A stretch of 64,000 nucleotides of DNA, from positions 1,240,001 through 1,304,000 of the forward strand of contig NZ_CP178208.1 in the NCBI RefSeq assembly GCF_047219225.1, given 5' to 3'. This stretch comes from IMCC45349 sp047219225 (GTDB lineage: Bacteria > Bacteroidota > Bacteroidia > Flavobacteriales > Flavobacteriaceae). The position numbers and the translations under genes are program-made. This document shows, piece by piece, positions 1-8,789 of the stretch. Below the pieces are notes generated by a model. The model made no database searches. It was not told where the DNA came from and saw only the letters and a program-made list of their open reading frames with translations. The stretch's first letter is position 1. Each line of letters opens with the position of its first letter.

Positions 1-434
1 TTTGTATAACTTTCTCCAGCATATTCAACTAATCCTATTCTATCATTAGGTCTTCCATTAATAAAATCGCCAGCAACATTTTTAAGAGCTTCTAATCTAT
101 TAGGTTTTAAATCTTTTGCCAACATACTTGCAGACACATCGATAGCCATTATAATGTCAATTCCCCTAGTAGTTTTTGTTTTAGTTGACACATCTACTGT
201 TTGAGGTCGTGCTAATGCTGTTATTATTAATGCTAATGCTGCAAGCCTAAATACAAACATTAAATGTTTAAGTTTTGGCAACCATGATTGTGTTACTTGA
301 AACCCTTTAATTGTAGATATACTAAGTTCTGCCGTTTGTTTTTTATGTTTAAAAACATACCACAAAATAGCTATTGGTAGTAATAGTAACAACCAAAACA
401 TTTCTTTATTAGTAAAATCTATTCCTTCAAACAT
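1..434 (-). CDS. batA: BatA-type VWA-domain membrane protein, partial (C-terminal part beyond window)
   Basis: Only the first 144 or so codons are present; the gene runs off the left edge. The start ATG (432-434) directly abuts the stop of the upstream BatD-like gene. Two hydrophobic segments are visible (about residues 12-28 and 58-76), followed by the start of a von Willebrand factor A domain with the metal-binding motif DVSAS (residues 99-103). This is the usual layout of BatA: N-terminal membrane helices, a periplasmic VWA domain, then a C-terminal helix. Bat proteins of Bacteroidota form an envelope-stress or aerotolerance cluster with a MoxR ATPase, and that order (MoxR, DUF58, BatD-like, BatA) is seen here. 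The exact biochemical role is not established. Confidence 0.85.
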   Translation of the reverse strand, partial: MFEGIDFTNKEMFWLLLLLPIAILWYVFKHKKQTAELSISTIKGFQVTQSWLPKLKHLMFVFRLAALALIITALARPQTVDVSTKTKTTRGIDIIMAIDVSASMLAKDLKPNRLEALKNVAGDFINGRPNDRIGLVEYAGESYT

Positions 435-2132
435 CTATTTCTCGTCTTCTTCTAATTTTATTAATTCAATCGAAGCCATAATGCGTTCAATTATTTGGTC
501 TGCATACACATCGCCATCTTCCCATAAAAGAGATACTTGCTGCAAAATATTTTTGGTAGTAAATCCTAATATGATGTAATTAGTCTTTATACTATCTTTA
601 GTTAAAGGATTTACATAATCTGCAGTCCCAAATGTTTTTAAACCTTCTTGACCATTAGGTGTAATAAACTGTTCGTTTTTAGTAATTATATTTTGGAATC
701 CTCTTTCTTCAAGTTTCTGTAATTGTTTTTCTGCTATTTGAACCAAATCAATTTTACTTTCTTCATCATCGCTACTCTGTTGTTCCTGCTGTTGTTTACT
801 AAAGTTAAACTTAGTACTTGTAAGCACCACATCAATTGGAGAGCCTAATCCTCCATAACCAAATGCTGCTATTTGAACTTTTTGTTTTGCTTCTTCTGGT
901 AATTCTATTACTTGACGTTCTAATACCTTTGGAGTTGTAATTGTAATTCCAGGAGCTCCATACTCACTAGTCACCCAACTCTTTTCTTCTAAAAGTTCTT
1001 TACTAGGATGCCCTAAAATAGTATCCTTAACGTAATTAAAACCATAATGAATTGTAAACCCAACTATAGTTCCAATAAATAAAACCGCTGCTACAATTAC
1101 TGTTATAATTACTTTTCTACGCTTCTTTTTTCTTTCTAATTCTTCTTGATATGCTATATCTGCCAACAAGTCTTCTTCTGTTGGTTCAGGTAATGCTTCT
1201 TTTACATTATCAATTTCTAAATCAATAGTGTTTCTATCGATTTTAGCTAATTCAATATCTGGAGCTGATTTTGCAAACTTTACTAAATCTGCTCTTTTTA
1301 GAATTGTTTCAATATTCTTGATATCATCATTACTTAAGTCTACTTGATTACCATCCTTTAATAATTTTAAGCGATGGATTAATTCATCTGTAGTACTTTC
1401 AAGTGCACGATCGTATACTTTTTCATCCAGATATTTCCTGATAATTAAGGTTAATTCTGAATAGTATTCTTTTATTTCTTCCCTAACTAAATATCCAGCG
1501 CTATCTAATTCCTGTAATGCAAGTTTAGCTCTGTCGTATGGAGGCAATAGTGCAACTTTTTCTTCTTTAGTTAATGGCTTTTCTCTCCAAACAAACCAGT
1601 ATAATAAAAAGGCAACTAAACCTAATATTGCTAATATTATCAACACATACAACCACCATTTACTAGGGCTTTTTTCAACACTAATAATTGGTTTAATATC
1701 GTATAGCTTTTGTTTGGTAGTGTCAACAACTACATCTCTAACTTCTACTTTTAAAGAATCAGTAAAAAGTGTTTTTGAGCCAACTACAATTTTTTGCCTA
1801 GGTATGATATATGAGCCTGAATCAAATTGCGTTAAACCATACTTTTTTATTAATTGGAATTTAGCGTCTTTTTTTGTTGTATCAATTTTAAAAGACTCTA
1901 TCATTTCAAGAGGCTGAAACGTTTGACCTTCTGGAAAAACAACAATGTTTGTCGAATCAGTTTCAACTTCAATCTTGTAAGTTATTTGCGCTCCTATTTT
2001 AATAGATGTAGAATCTACAGATGTTTTTACTTGAGCATTTAAATAAAAAGATGTCAATAAAAAAGTTACAGAAAACAATAACTTTTGTAATCCAAACCTA
2101 AATAAAGTTTTATTTATTTTTTTTTCTCTCAC
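435..2132 (-). CDS. BatD-like / DUF4381-type membrane protein of the Bat cluster
   Basis: 565 aa. It has an N-terminal signal-like hydrophobic stretch (about residues 13-34, ending in NAQ), then an extracytoplasmic Ig-like region resembling the N-terminus of BatD. A first membrane helix (about 158-181) is followed by a charged helical cytoplasmic region with 'REEIKEYYSELTLIIRKYL', typical of the hypothetical protein between DUF58 and BatA in flavobacteria. A second membrane helix lies at about 341-363, with a polar tail rich in Q and E. It sits 5 nt after the DUF58 gene and abuts batA, so it is probably cotranscribed with them. Family placement rests on context and topology; no catalytic motif is seen. 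Confidence 0.75.
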   Translation of the reverse strand: MREKKINKTLFRFGLQKLLFSVTFLLTSFYLNAQVKTSVDSTSIKIGAQITYKIEVETDSTNIVVFPEGQTFQPLEMIESFKIDTTKKDAKFQLIKKYGLTQFDSGSYIIPRQKIVVGSKTLFTDSLKVEVRDVVVDTTKQKLYDIKPIISVEKSPSKWWLYVLIILAILGLVAFLLYWFVWREKPLTKEEKVALLPPYDRAKLALQELDSAGYLVREEIKEYYSELTLIIRKYLDEKVYDRALESTTDELIHRLKLLKDGNQVDLSNDDIKNIETILKRADLVKFAKSAPDIELAKIDRNTIDLEIDNVKEALPEPTEEDLLADIAYQEELERKKKRRKVIITVIVAAVLFIGTIVGFTIHYGFNYVKDTILGHPSKELLEEKSWVTSEYGAPGITITTPKVLERQVIELPEEAKQKVQIAAFGYGGLGSPIDVVLTSTKFNFSKQQQEQQSSDDEESKIDLVQIAEKQLQKLEERGFQNIITKNEQFITPNGQEGLKTFGTADYVNPLTKDSIKTNYIILGFTTKNILQQVSLLWEDGDVYADQIIERIMASIELIKLEEDEK

Positions 2133-2137
2133 CTCTA

Positions 2138-3004
2138 TTATCCTCTTCTTTTAAAATATCCTAATAACTTTTTCACATAGCTTTCGTCTACTCTACAGTT
2201 AATAACTCCAGCACCAGATTTTGTAAAACTATCTTTGTAATAATCTACTTTTTCTTGGTAATACTTCGCGTAATTTTGTCTTACTTTCTTAGATGAAGTA
2301 TTAACTAAAATAGATTCTCCTGTTTCTTCATCTTGCATTTGCACCATTCCAAGATTAGGAATCTCTTCTTCATATTTATCGTAAACTCTAATACCTGTTA
2401 CATCATGTCTTCCAGAAGCAATTTTTAATGTTTGTTTATAATCATCAGCTATAAAATCAGATAGCACAAAAACAATGGCTTTCTTTTTCATGACATTTGA
2501 TAAAAACTTAAACGCTTCAGCAACATTAGTAAGTTTACTTTTTGGCTCAAATTCTATTAATTCACGAATAATTCTTAATACATGAGAACGTCCTTTTTTT
2601 GGTGGAATATAGAGTTCTATCTCATCCGAAAATAAGATCAATCCAATTTTATCGTTATTTTGAGTTGCTGAAAACGCTAATGTTGCTGCTATTTCGGTAA
2701 CAATATCATTTTTAAATTGGTCTGAAGTTCCAAATAGTTTTGATGCAGAAACATCTGCCATTAACATCATGGTAAGCTCTCGCTCTTCTTCAAAAACCTT
2801 TACATAAGGTTCATTATAACGCGCAGTAACATTCCAATCAATATTACGTACATCATCTCCAAATTGATACTGTCTTACTTCAGAAAAAGTCATACCACGA
2901 CCCTTGAAAGTTGAGTGGTATTCACCTCCAAAAATATGATCAGACAAACGCCTTGTCTTAATCTCTATTTTTCGTACTTTTTTTAGTAATTCTTTGGTAT
3001 CCAT
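2138..3004 (-). CDS. DUF58 domain-containing protein of the MoxR/Bat cluster
   Basis: 288 aa. It contains the DUF58 signature 'FSEVRQYQFGDDVRNIDWN' (about residues 41-59), followed by a VWA-like fold with 'MADVSASK' where a metal site would lie. There is no signal peptide, so a cytoplasmic or membrane-peripheral location is likely. It lies 52 nt after the MoxR ATPase gene. In this family the DUF58 protein is thought to be a partner or substrate of the MoxR chaperone-like ATPase. Length and start (ATG at 3004) fit the family. Confidence 0.9.
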   Translation of the reverse strand: MDTKELLKKVRKIEIKTRRLSDHIFGGEYHSTFKGRGMTFSEVRQYQFGDDVRNIDWNVTARYNEPYVKVFEEERELTMMLMADVSASKLFGTSDQFKNDIVTEIAATLAFSATQNNDKIGLILFSDEIELYIPPKKGRSHVLRIIRELIEFEPKSKLTNVAEAFKFLSNVMKKKAIVFVLSDFIADDYKQTLKIASGRHDVTGIRVYDKYEEEIPNLGMVQMQDEETGESILVNTSSKKVRQNYAKYYQEKVDYYKDSFTKSGAGVINCRVDESYVKKLLGYFKRRG

Positions 3005-3056
3005 TTTTTCAATCTGCAGTAAATCAAGTAATCGGTTTAACTATCAAACACAATTA

Positions 3057-4061
3057 TTATGGTACCTCAATAACATTTACAATTTTACTAATAATATCTT
3101 CTGAAGTTACATTTTCAGCTTCAGCTTCATACGTTATACCAATTCTATGTCTTAACACATCGTAAACTACTGCACGAACATCTTCAGGTATTACATAACC
3201 TCTTCTTTTAATAAATGCATAACATTTTGCTGCAGTAGCTAAATTTATACTACCACGAGGCGAAGCTCCAAAAGATATTAATGGTTTTAAATCTGCTAAT
3301 TTATATTTCTCAGGATAACGTGTTGCAAAAATGATATCTAAAATATATTTCTCAATCTTCTCATCCATATAAACTTCACGAACAGCTTTTTGCGCACTTA
3401 AAATTTGAGAAATAGAAACCACAGGATTTACTTTTTCGAAAGCTCCTTTTAAGTTAGCTCTAACAATTAATTGTTCTTCATCAAGCTTAGGATAATCAAT
3501 AACCGTTTTTAGCATAAAACGGTCCACCTGAGCTTCTGGTAGAGGATAAGTTCCTTCCTGTTCTACAGGGTTTTGAGTTGCCATTACTAAAAATGGTTTA
3601 TCTAAAATAAAGGTTTCATCTCCAATAGTCACTTGCTTTTCTTGCATTGCTTCAAGTAAAGCCGACTGCACTTTTGCTGGCGCTCTGTTAATCTCATCTG
3701 CTAATACAAAATTTGCAAAAATTGGTCCTTTTTTAATTGTAAAATCGTTCTCCTTTATATTATAGATTAATGTACCTACAACATCTGCAGGCAATAAATC
3801 TGGCGTAAACTGAATTCTGCTAAAACTTCCATCAACTGCTTGTGAAAGCGTATTAATAGCTAATGTTTTTGCTAATCCAGGAACACCTTCTAACAGTATA
3901 TGTCCTTGACCAAGTAACCCAATAAGCAAACGTTCTACCATATGCTTTTGACCTACAATTACTTTATTCATTTCAAACGTTAGTAAATCAACAAAAGCGC
4001 TTTCTTTTTCGATTTTCTCGTTAATTGCCTTAATGTCAATAGTACTTGTATCTTCTACCAT
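3057..4061 (-). CDS. moxR: MoxR-family AAA+ ATPase
   Basis: 334 aa, the usual MoxR length. The Walker A motif reads GVPGLAKT (about residues 59-66), Walker B is 'FVLADEINRAP' and sensor 1 lies in 'VMATQNPVEQEGTYPLPEAQ', all hallmark MoxR sequences. MoxR ATPases act as chaperone-like remodelers, usually encoded next to VWA proteins. It is the first gene of the minus-strand cluster MoxR, DUF58, BatD-like, BatA. The 161-nt region upstream is shared with the divergent aldo/keto reductase gene; I see no clear TAnnTTTG box for it. Confidence 0.93.
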   Translation of the reverse strand: MVEDTSTIDIKAINEKIEKESAFVDLLTFEMNKVIVGQKHMVERLLIGLLGQGHILLEGVPGLAKTLAINTLSQAVDGSFSRIQFTPDLLPADVVGTLIYNIKENDFTIKKGPIFANFVLADEINRAPAKVQSALLEAMQEKQVTIGDETFILDKPFLVMATQNPVEQEGTYPLPEAQVDRFMLKTVIDYPKLDEEQLIVRANLKGAFEKVNPVVSISQILSAQKAVREVYMDEKIEKYILDIIFATRYPEKYKLADLKPLISFGASPRGSINLATAAKCYAFIKRRGYVIPEDVRAVVYDVLRHRIGITYEAEAENVTSEDIISKIVNVIEVP

Positions 4062-4222
4062 TTTGTAATTTTTTTAGAGCGTGAATATAGCTCACTATTT
4101 TCAACATCGCAAATTGTTAAAATAATTGATGCGCTGCTGTTAATAATTGGTTAAAAATTCTAGTGTTTTAGCGCCTTTTTAAGGTTTTCTTTGCTATTTT
4201 TAAGGCAACAAATCTATACATA

Positions 4223-5095
4223 ATGGCAAAAAACAAATATTCTAGAATTATTTCTGGTGCTATGACTTGGGGAAGTTGGGGAAAACAACTAAACACCAAA
4301 GACATGGCTTCCCTCATAGATCATTGTACTAATAATGAGGTAACTACATTTGACCACGCAGATATTTATGGTGATTACACTACTGAAGCAAATTTTGGTA
4401 ACGCTTTAGTTAACAGCAATATAAAAAGAGAAAAAATTCAAATTATTTCTAAATGTGGCATCCAATATTTGTCTGAAAATAGAAACAATCAAGTTAAACA
4501 CTATAACTACTCCAAAGAGTATATTATTTGGTCTGTAGAAAACTCTTTAAAAAATTTAAAAACTGATTATTTAGACGCATTACTATTACATAGACCTAGC
4601 CCTTTAATGCATCCTCATGAAGTTATGGAAGCTGTAGCAAAACTAGCTCAAGAGGGAAAGATTAATGATTTTGGAGTTTCAAACTTCACACCTTCTCAAG
4701 TAGATTTAATATCGAGTGAAGTACCTGTAACCATTAATCAAATTGAATTCTCTCTAACAAATCATGAAGCCATGCATAATGGAAGTTTGGATCAAATGAT
4801 GTTGAAAAAAATCATTCCAATGGCATGGTCTCCATTAGGATTTGTTTTTAAACAAGATACCGAACAAACAAGACGCATACACAAACAACTTGGTGCGTTA
4901 ATGGACAAATACAATGCTACAGAAGACCAATTATTATTGGCTTGGATTTTAAAACATCCTTCAGGAATTTATCCTGTTATTGGGACTACAAATAAGGATA
5001 GAATTAGCAATGCCAATAAAGCGCTTAGCATTGATTTAGAATTAGAAGATTGGTTTTTAATTTTAGTTGCTAGTCAAGGGCATAAAGTACCTTAG
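4223..5095 (+). CDS. Aldo/keto reductase (YdhF-like)
   Basis: 290 aa, within the 280-330 aa range of aldo/keto reductases. The N-terminal 'SGAMTWGSWG', the catalytic Asp/Tyr segment 'FDHADIYGDY', a Lys in 'IISKCGI' and the His in 'ALLLHRPSP' correspond to the D-Y-K-H tetrad. The C-terminal 'VIGTTNKDRI' corresponds to the NADPH phosphate-binding region. It is probably a cytosolic NADPH-dependent carbonyl reductase; the substrate cannot be told. It may originally have formed an operon with the SDR gene at 5684, now separated by an orphan gene. Confidence 0.92.
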   Translation: MAKNKYSRIISGAMTWGSWGKQLNTKDMASLIDHCTNNEVTTFDHADIYGDYTTEANFGNALVNSNIKREKIQIISKCGIQYLSENRNNQVKHYNYSKEYIIWSVENSLKNLKTDYLDALLLHRPSPLMHPHEVMEAVAKLAQEGKINDFGVSNFTPSQVDLISSEVPVTINQIEFSLTNHEAMHNGSLDQMMLKKIIPMAWSPLGFVFKQDTEQTRRIHKQLGALMDKYNATEDQLLLAWILKHPSGIYPVIGTTNKDRISNANKALSIDLELEDWFLILVASQGHKVP

Positions 5096-5103
5096 AATTT
5101 ACG

Positions 5104-5672
5104 TTAGCAGTAATTAAAAATGAGAAAATCTGATAAATCTATACATAACATTTCTATCGCTTCAATTAAGAGAAGTACAATAAAACCATATGATTTTAAG
5201 TGGACAAAATTTTATGAGTCGAATTTAGACTTTACCTACCAAGGACTTTCTTTAAACTTAACTGAAGACGAATTAATAATCTGTTCGACTTTAATTGATG
5301 GAGAAAACTATAGCATTCTAACTACTCAGAAACTTATTACAGTAGAAAACGGAAAAGAACGAGCTGAAAGTTTATGGGGAGCAACAGACAAAGGATATGG
5401 AGATTTTAAAGGATACAAGGATGACCAAGTAACATTTGGATTAGTTGAACTGGAAAATGGAAATGACTTCAAATATCTCATTGAAACTGGAAAAGCATCA
5501 ATGATTATGATTCATGGTGTGAGAACACTAATCAGAACTCAAAAAATGACCAACCAAAATATAGAAAATGTTACTCGCGTTTGGAATCGACAAAATAAAA
5601 AAAAGTAAAACTACTGACACTGTATATGAAGTCATAACACCCTTTTGGATACTACGCTTCATATAGCAAACG
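5104..5672 (+). mobile_element. Putative single-gene cassette-like insertion carrying the orphan gene at 5120
   Basis: A lone unknown gene is flanked on the left by ACG|TTAGCAGTAATT (5101-5115). On the right, AACTACTGAC (5609-5618) partly mirrors the left end, and a 9-bp inverted repeat (TATATGAAG 5623-5631, CTTCATATA 5657-5665) ends in AAACG (5668-5672). Removing 5104-5672 would leave a 20-nt gap between the aldo/keto reductase stop and the SDR start, as in an operon. This resembles integron-type cassettes with a folded recombination site downstream of the gene. No integrase is present in the window and the core bases do not match the attC consensus exactly, so this is an inference. Confidence 0.3.
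5120..5608 (+). CDS. Hypothetical protein, possible PH-like fold
   Basis: 162 aa, soluble, with no signal peptide or membrane segment. I do not recognise the family. The middle part (about residues 55-125) has alternating hydrophobic strands around 'ILTTQKLITVENGKE' and 'GDFKGYKDDQVTFG', reminiscent of bacterial PH-like or GRAM-like domains, but this is only an impression. The last residues are basic. It starts with ATG 24 nt after the aldo/keto reductase stop and is followed by an inverted repeat with no T-run. It looks like an inserted orphan gene (see the cassette-like element). Confidence 0.7.
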   Translation: MRKSDKSIHNISIASIKRSTIKPYDFKWTKFYESNLDFTYQGLSLNLTEDELIICSTLIDGENYSILTTQKLITVENGKERAESLWGATDKGYGDFKGYKDDQVTFGLVELENGNDFKYLIETGKASMIMIHGVRTLIRTQKMTNQNIENVTRVWNRQNKKK

Positions 5673-5683
5673 ATATATTAAAC

Positions 5684-6436
5684 ATGAAAAAAACAGCATT
5701 AATTACAGGAGCAACAAGTGGCATAGGACGTGCTACTGCTCACGAATTTGCCAAACATGGTATTTCATTAATCCTTTGCGGTAGACGTCAAGATCGACTT
5801 GACACCATAAAAAACGCTCTCGAACGTCAAACAGATGTTTACACACTAAACTTTGATGTTAGAGATAAAGAAGCTGTTTTTGACGCTATTAATACACTAC
5901 CTGAAGCTTTTAAGTCTATAGACATCCTAATAAACAATGCAGGAAACGCACATGGTTTAGACCCAATTCAAGATGGAAGTTTAGACGATTGGGATGCCAT
6001 GATGGACATTAATGTAAAAGGCTTGCTTTATGTTAGCAAAGCAGTTATTCCAATAATGACTCAAAAAGAATCTGGTCATATTATAAATATTGGTTCGTCT
6101 GCTGGTAAAGAAGTGTATCCTAAAGGCAATGTATATTGTGCTAGTAAACATGCAGTAATTGCAATAACAGACGGAATGCGTATTGACTTAAATCCTTATG
6201 GTATTAAAGTCACAGCTATAAATCCTGGGTTAGTAGAAACCGAATTTTCGCAAGTGCGTTTTAAAGGTAATGCTCTAGCTGACAACGTATATAAAGGCTA
6301 CAAAGCGTTGCAAGCAGAAGATATTGCAGAAATTATACAGTTTGCTATTTCGCGTCCATCACATGTAAATATTGCGGATTTATTAGTTTTCCCTACAGCT
6401 CAAGCCAACAGTGTTACTGTGAAAAAGGAATTGTGA
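5684..6436 (+). CDS. SDR-family NAD(P)-dependent oxidoreductase (YdfG-like)
   Basis: 250 aa from the ATG at 5684. An upstream in-frame TTG at 5645 would add 13 residues that lie in the repeat-containing spacer and are not expected in the family. Classical SDR motifs are all present: cofactor site TGATSGIG right after the start, NNAG, the catalytic Ser in 'INIGSSAG' and YCASK with the catalytic Tyr and Lys. The sequence resembles the YdfG serine/3-hydroxy acid dehydrogenase group. It overlaps the next gene by 4 nt (GTGA), indicating translational coupling. Confidence 0.93.
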   Translation: MKKTALITGATSGIGRATAHEFAKHGISLILCGRRQDRLDTIKNALERQTDVYTLNFDVRDKEAVFDAINTLPEAFKSIDILINNAGNAHGLDPIQDGSLDDWDAMMDINVKGLLYVSKAVIPIMTQKESGHIINIGSSAGKEVYPKGNVYCASKHAVIAITDGMRIDLNPYGIKVTAINPGLVETEFSQVRFKGNALADNVYKGYKALQAEDIAEIIQFAISRPSHVNIADLLVFPTAQANSVTVKKEL

Positions 6437-7059
6437 TAGAAAATTTAAAACATAGATGGACACTATTTTGTAGTGCTGAAGATTCTCAATTGACATCTCA
6501 ATTATGGACAGAAATTGAATCACAATACTCAGAAAAATCTAGACATTATCACACTTTAGAACATCTACACAATATGTTTAGTGCTTATGATGAAATTGAG
6601 AAACTAATTAACAACAAGGAGGCTTTTCAGTTTACTGTATGGTATCATGACATTATTTATAAAGCTTCAAAAAATAACAACGAAGAACAAAGTGCATTAT
6701 TAGCTGTAGATAGATTAAAAAAGTTGAATCTAGAAATTTCTCAAATAGAGCTCATCAAAACTCTAATTTTATCTACAAAAAAGCATTCAGTATTATCAAA
6801 TGAAAATGCTTCTGATAATTCATATTTATTAGATATTGACTTATCAATCTTAGGAACTGATTGGAGTGTTTACCAATCCTACTGTTCAAATATTAGGAAA
6901 GAATACAAAATCTACCCAACGTTTATGTATAACAAAGGGAGAAAACAAGTGTTAAAAAACTTTTTAGATAGAGATACTTTGTATTTTACTGAGTATTTTA
7001 AAGAAAAATTTGAAATACAAGCCCGAAATAATATCAAAAGAGAGCTTGAACTATTATGA
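6433..7059 (+). CDS. Predicted metal-dependent HD-superfamily phosphohydrolase (COG4339-like)
   Basis: 208 aa, starting with GTG within the SDR stop codon (GTGA overlap). Histidine-rich motifs 'RHYHTLEHL' and 'WYHDIIYKA' are the conserved metal-binding region of this small HD-related family, and 'LDIDLSILG' is also typical. Substrate unknown, cytosolic. Its stop overlaps the next gene's start (ATGA), so SDR, HD and AlbA-type genes form a tightly coupled operon. Confidence 0.82.
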   Translation: MIENLKHRWTLFCSAEDSQLTSQLWTEIESQYSEKSRHYHTLEHLHNMFSAYDEIEKLINNKEAFQFTVWYHDIIYKASKNNNEEQSALLAVDRLKKLNLEISQIELIKTLILSTKKHSVLSNENASDNSYLLDIDLSILGTDWSVYQSYCSNIRKEYKIYPTFMYNKGRKQVLKNFLDRDTLYFTEYFKEKFEIQARNNIKRELELL

Positions 7060-8195
7060 TAAATAAACGCTTACTTATTAAAAACTTACTCGCTCACAAT
7101 GATGAGAATAGTTTTTATGATAAAAAGCGAAAGATAAATATTGGCGAAAAAGAAGGTAAAGCTAAATTTTTAAAGCACATTTGCGCCTTATCAAACAGCA
7201 ATCCTAAAAACAACTCATATATTGTGATTGGTGTTGATGATGAAGATAATAAAATTATTGGTGTTGATTTTTTTGATGACAGTAAAATTCAAAACCTCAT
7301 CAATGCCTACTTAACCAATCCTCCAATCGTACAATACGAAAATATTCCGTTTCCTCATTTACCAGACGACAAAGTTGTTGGCTTAGTTACCATTAGAGCT
7401 AAAAAGGAAGTAGGTATTACTTCGCTTAGAAAGAACATATGGAAATATTATGGTGGTTCCGTATTTCTTAGAGATGGCAGCATGAGCATGCCTAAAGTAT
7501 TTGACATTGAAATAAAAGATGTTAACTCTAGCATAGTTTCTGCTATCGAAAATCATGCGCAAAACAATATTCAATATACACTTGATGGTGTGTTTGATTT
7601 TATGAATAAGCGCAAAGACTTCAATCCGCAATACAAAGTATTTAAAGAGTATTTTGTAATGTGTTGGTCTGGACAAAAAAAAACTACAAAATCTCAAGTG
7701 TTTTATTCTCGTGTTGATATTGAGCTGATTAATGAGCAAGTACGTTTGTTTTTCTCCACCTTAGATGAAGTAGAAATAATTTACAACGACGATTCTTTTA
7801 AAATAATTGAATATGTAAATCTAGGCTTACACAACCAAAACAAGTATTTTAAACTAGAAGAAACCATTATTACTTTTGGCGATAATGCCACTTATAATAT
7901 TGAAACTCAATTACTATTTGAACCGCCTCAATACGATAAGAAAATACTCCATCACATTTATAATTCAAACAATGCCATTTTAGATAAGTTAAAAAAGGGA
8001 ATTGCATTAAACAAAAATGAAATTCAAGATATAAACAATCTTCCCGTTACATATTTAATTTGTTACTTCAACCTATTTCATGAAGCTATAAACAAGTTAA
8101 TTGAAGCAAAACCTCTACTTAAAAATTACAATAAAGAGGTCTATAGCTTATATAAAGAAACCATGAGAATTTTAAGAAAAGTGAAATACAGTTAA
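7056..8195 (+). CDS. AlbA_2 (Schlafen-like) putative DNA/nucleotide-binding domain protein
   Basis: 379 aa. The first 130 residues match the AlbA_2 pattern: 'EGKAKFLKHICALSNS', then 'NNSYIVIGVDDEDNKIIGVD' and 'KVVGLVTIRAKKEVG'. The rest is an alpha/beta region of unknown function without membrane segments. Family members are commonly annotated as ATP-binding or transcriptional-regulator-like proteins and some occur near defence genes, but nothing else here suggests a defence island. The start codon overlaps the stop of the HD gene by 4 nt. A hairpin terminator follows at 8308. Confidence 0.72.
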   Translation: MINKRLLIKNLLAHNDENSFYDKKRKINIGEKEGKAKFLKHICALSNSNPKNNSYIVIGVDDEDNKIIGVDFFDDSKIQNLINAYLTNPPIVQYENIPFPHLPDDKVVGLVTIRAKKEVGITSLRKNIWKYYGGSVFLRDGSMSMPKVFDIEIKDVNSSIVSAIENHAQNNIQYTLDGVFDFMNKRKDFNPQYKVFKEYFVMCWSGQKKTTKSQVFYSRVDIELINEQVRLFFSTLDEVEIIYNDDSFKIIEYVNLGLHNQNKYFKLEETIITFGDNATYNIETQLLFEPPQYDKKILHHIYNSNNAILDKLKKGIALNKNEIQDINNLPVTYLICYFNLFHEAINKLIEAKPLLKNYNKEVYSLYKETMRILRKVKYS

Positions 8196-8307
8196 ACTGT
8201 TAATTATACATTTTTTTGAGCCAAATACACCTAATTTTCAACCAATTAAAAAATATCTCTACTAGATTACTAGAATTTATCCTATTTTAGCATCGCTATT
8301 AATCAAC

Positions 8308-8356
8308 AAAAAATCTTGTTAATCCAGTTATTACTGGAAAACACAAGATTTTTTTT
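8308..8356. terminator. Bidirectional intrinsic terminator
   Basis: The A-run and AAATCTTGT arm (8308-8319) pair with ACAAGATTTTTT (8343-8354), with an inner CCAG/CTGG hairpin between them. It lies between convergent genes ending at 8195 (+) and 8355 (-) and overlaps the stop codon of the latter. Confidence 0.8.
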
Positions 8357-8735
8357 ATTCAACAGGTTGTAATAATATCTCTAAAGCTTGGGGAATAACA
8401 TGGCAACCATCAAAATCTAAAAATATCTCATCAGAAGTATAGTTCTCATAATTTGGTGAGGTTACATGAATAACATATAACCCTGGACGCTCTCCTGCTC
8501 CAACAAAATTAGGCGAAAAATCTATAAGCATTAATTCTTCCTGATAATCTCCTTCTATTGCTGTAACTGTTACATCGTTTGTAACAACCTCATTTGTTTC
8601 ACTATTTTTCAAGATTACATTAAGTCCGTACACATAAATTTCCGTACAATTCAAATCACCATCATCTGGATTATCACCACAAAAACAAGCTACACATGAT
8701 ACAAATAAAGTAATAATAAGATTTTTGATTCCCAT
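8355..8735 (-). CDS. Small secreted or lipoprotein-like protein, carboxypeptidase-regulatory-like fold
   Basis: 126 aa. A hydrophobic N-terminus (IKNLIITLFVSCVACFCG) contains three cysteines that could provide a lipobox, so export and perhaps lipidation are likely. The mature part reads as one beta-sandwich: 'VILKNSETNEVVTNDVTVTA' and 'GLYVIHVTSPNYENYTSDEI' resemble carboxypeptidase-regulatory-like domains common in Bacteroidota outer-surface proteins. It stands alone on the minus strand with its own terminator. Function unknown. Confidence 0.7.
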   Translation of the reverse strand: MGIKNLIITLFVSCVACFCGDNPDDGDLNCTEIYVYGLNVILKNSETNEVVTNDVTVTAIEGDYQEELMLIDFSPNFVGAGERPGLYVIHVTSPNYENYTSDEIFLDFDGCHVIPQALEILLQPVE

Positions 8736-8789
8736 AACAATTTCATTTTATATATGGATGTCAAAAACACCAAAACGTTGCGTGACAAA

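Noticed and set aside
5623..5665. Inverted repeat after the orphan gene as a terminator
   Set aside because: 26-nt loop and no T-run; better explained as part of a recombination-like site.
5645..5683. TTG start giving a longer SDR protein
   Set aside because: The SDR cofactor motif begins right after the ATG at 5684, and the extension lies in the inverted-repeat spacer.
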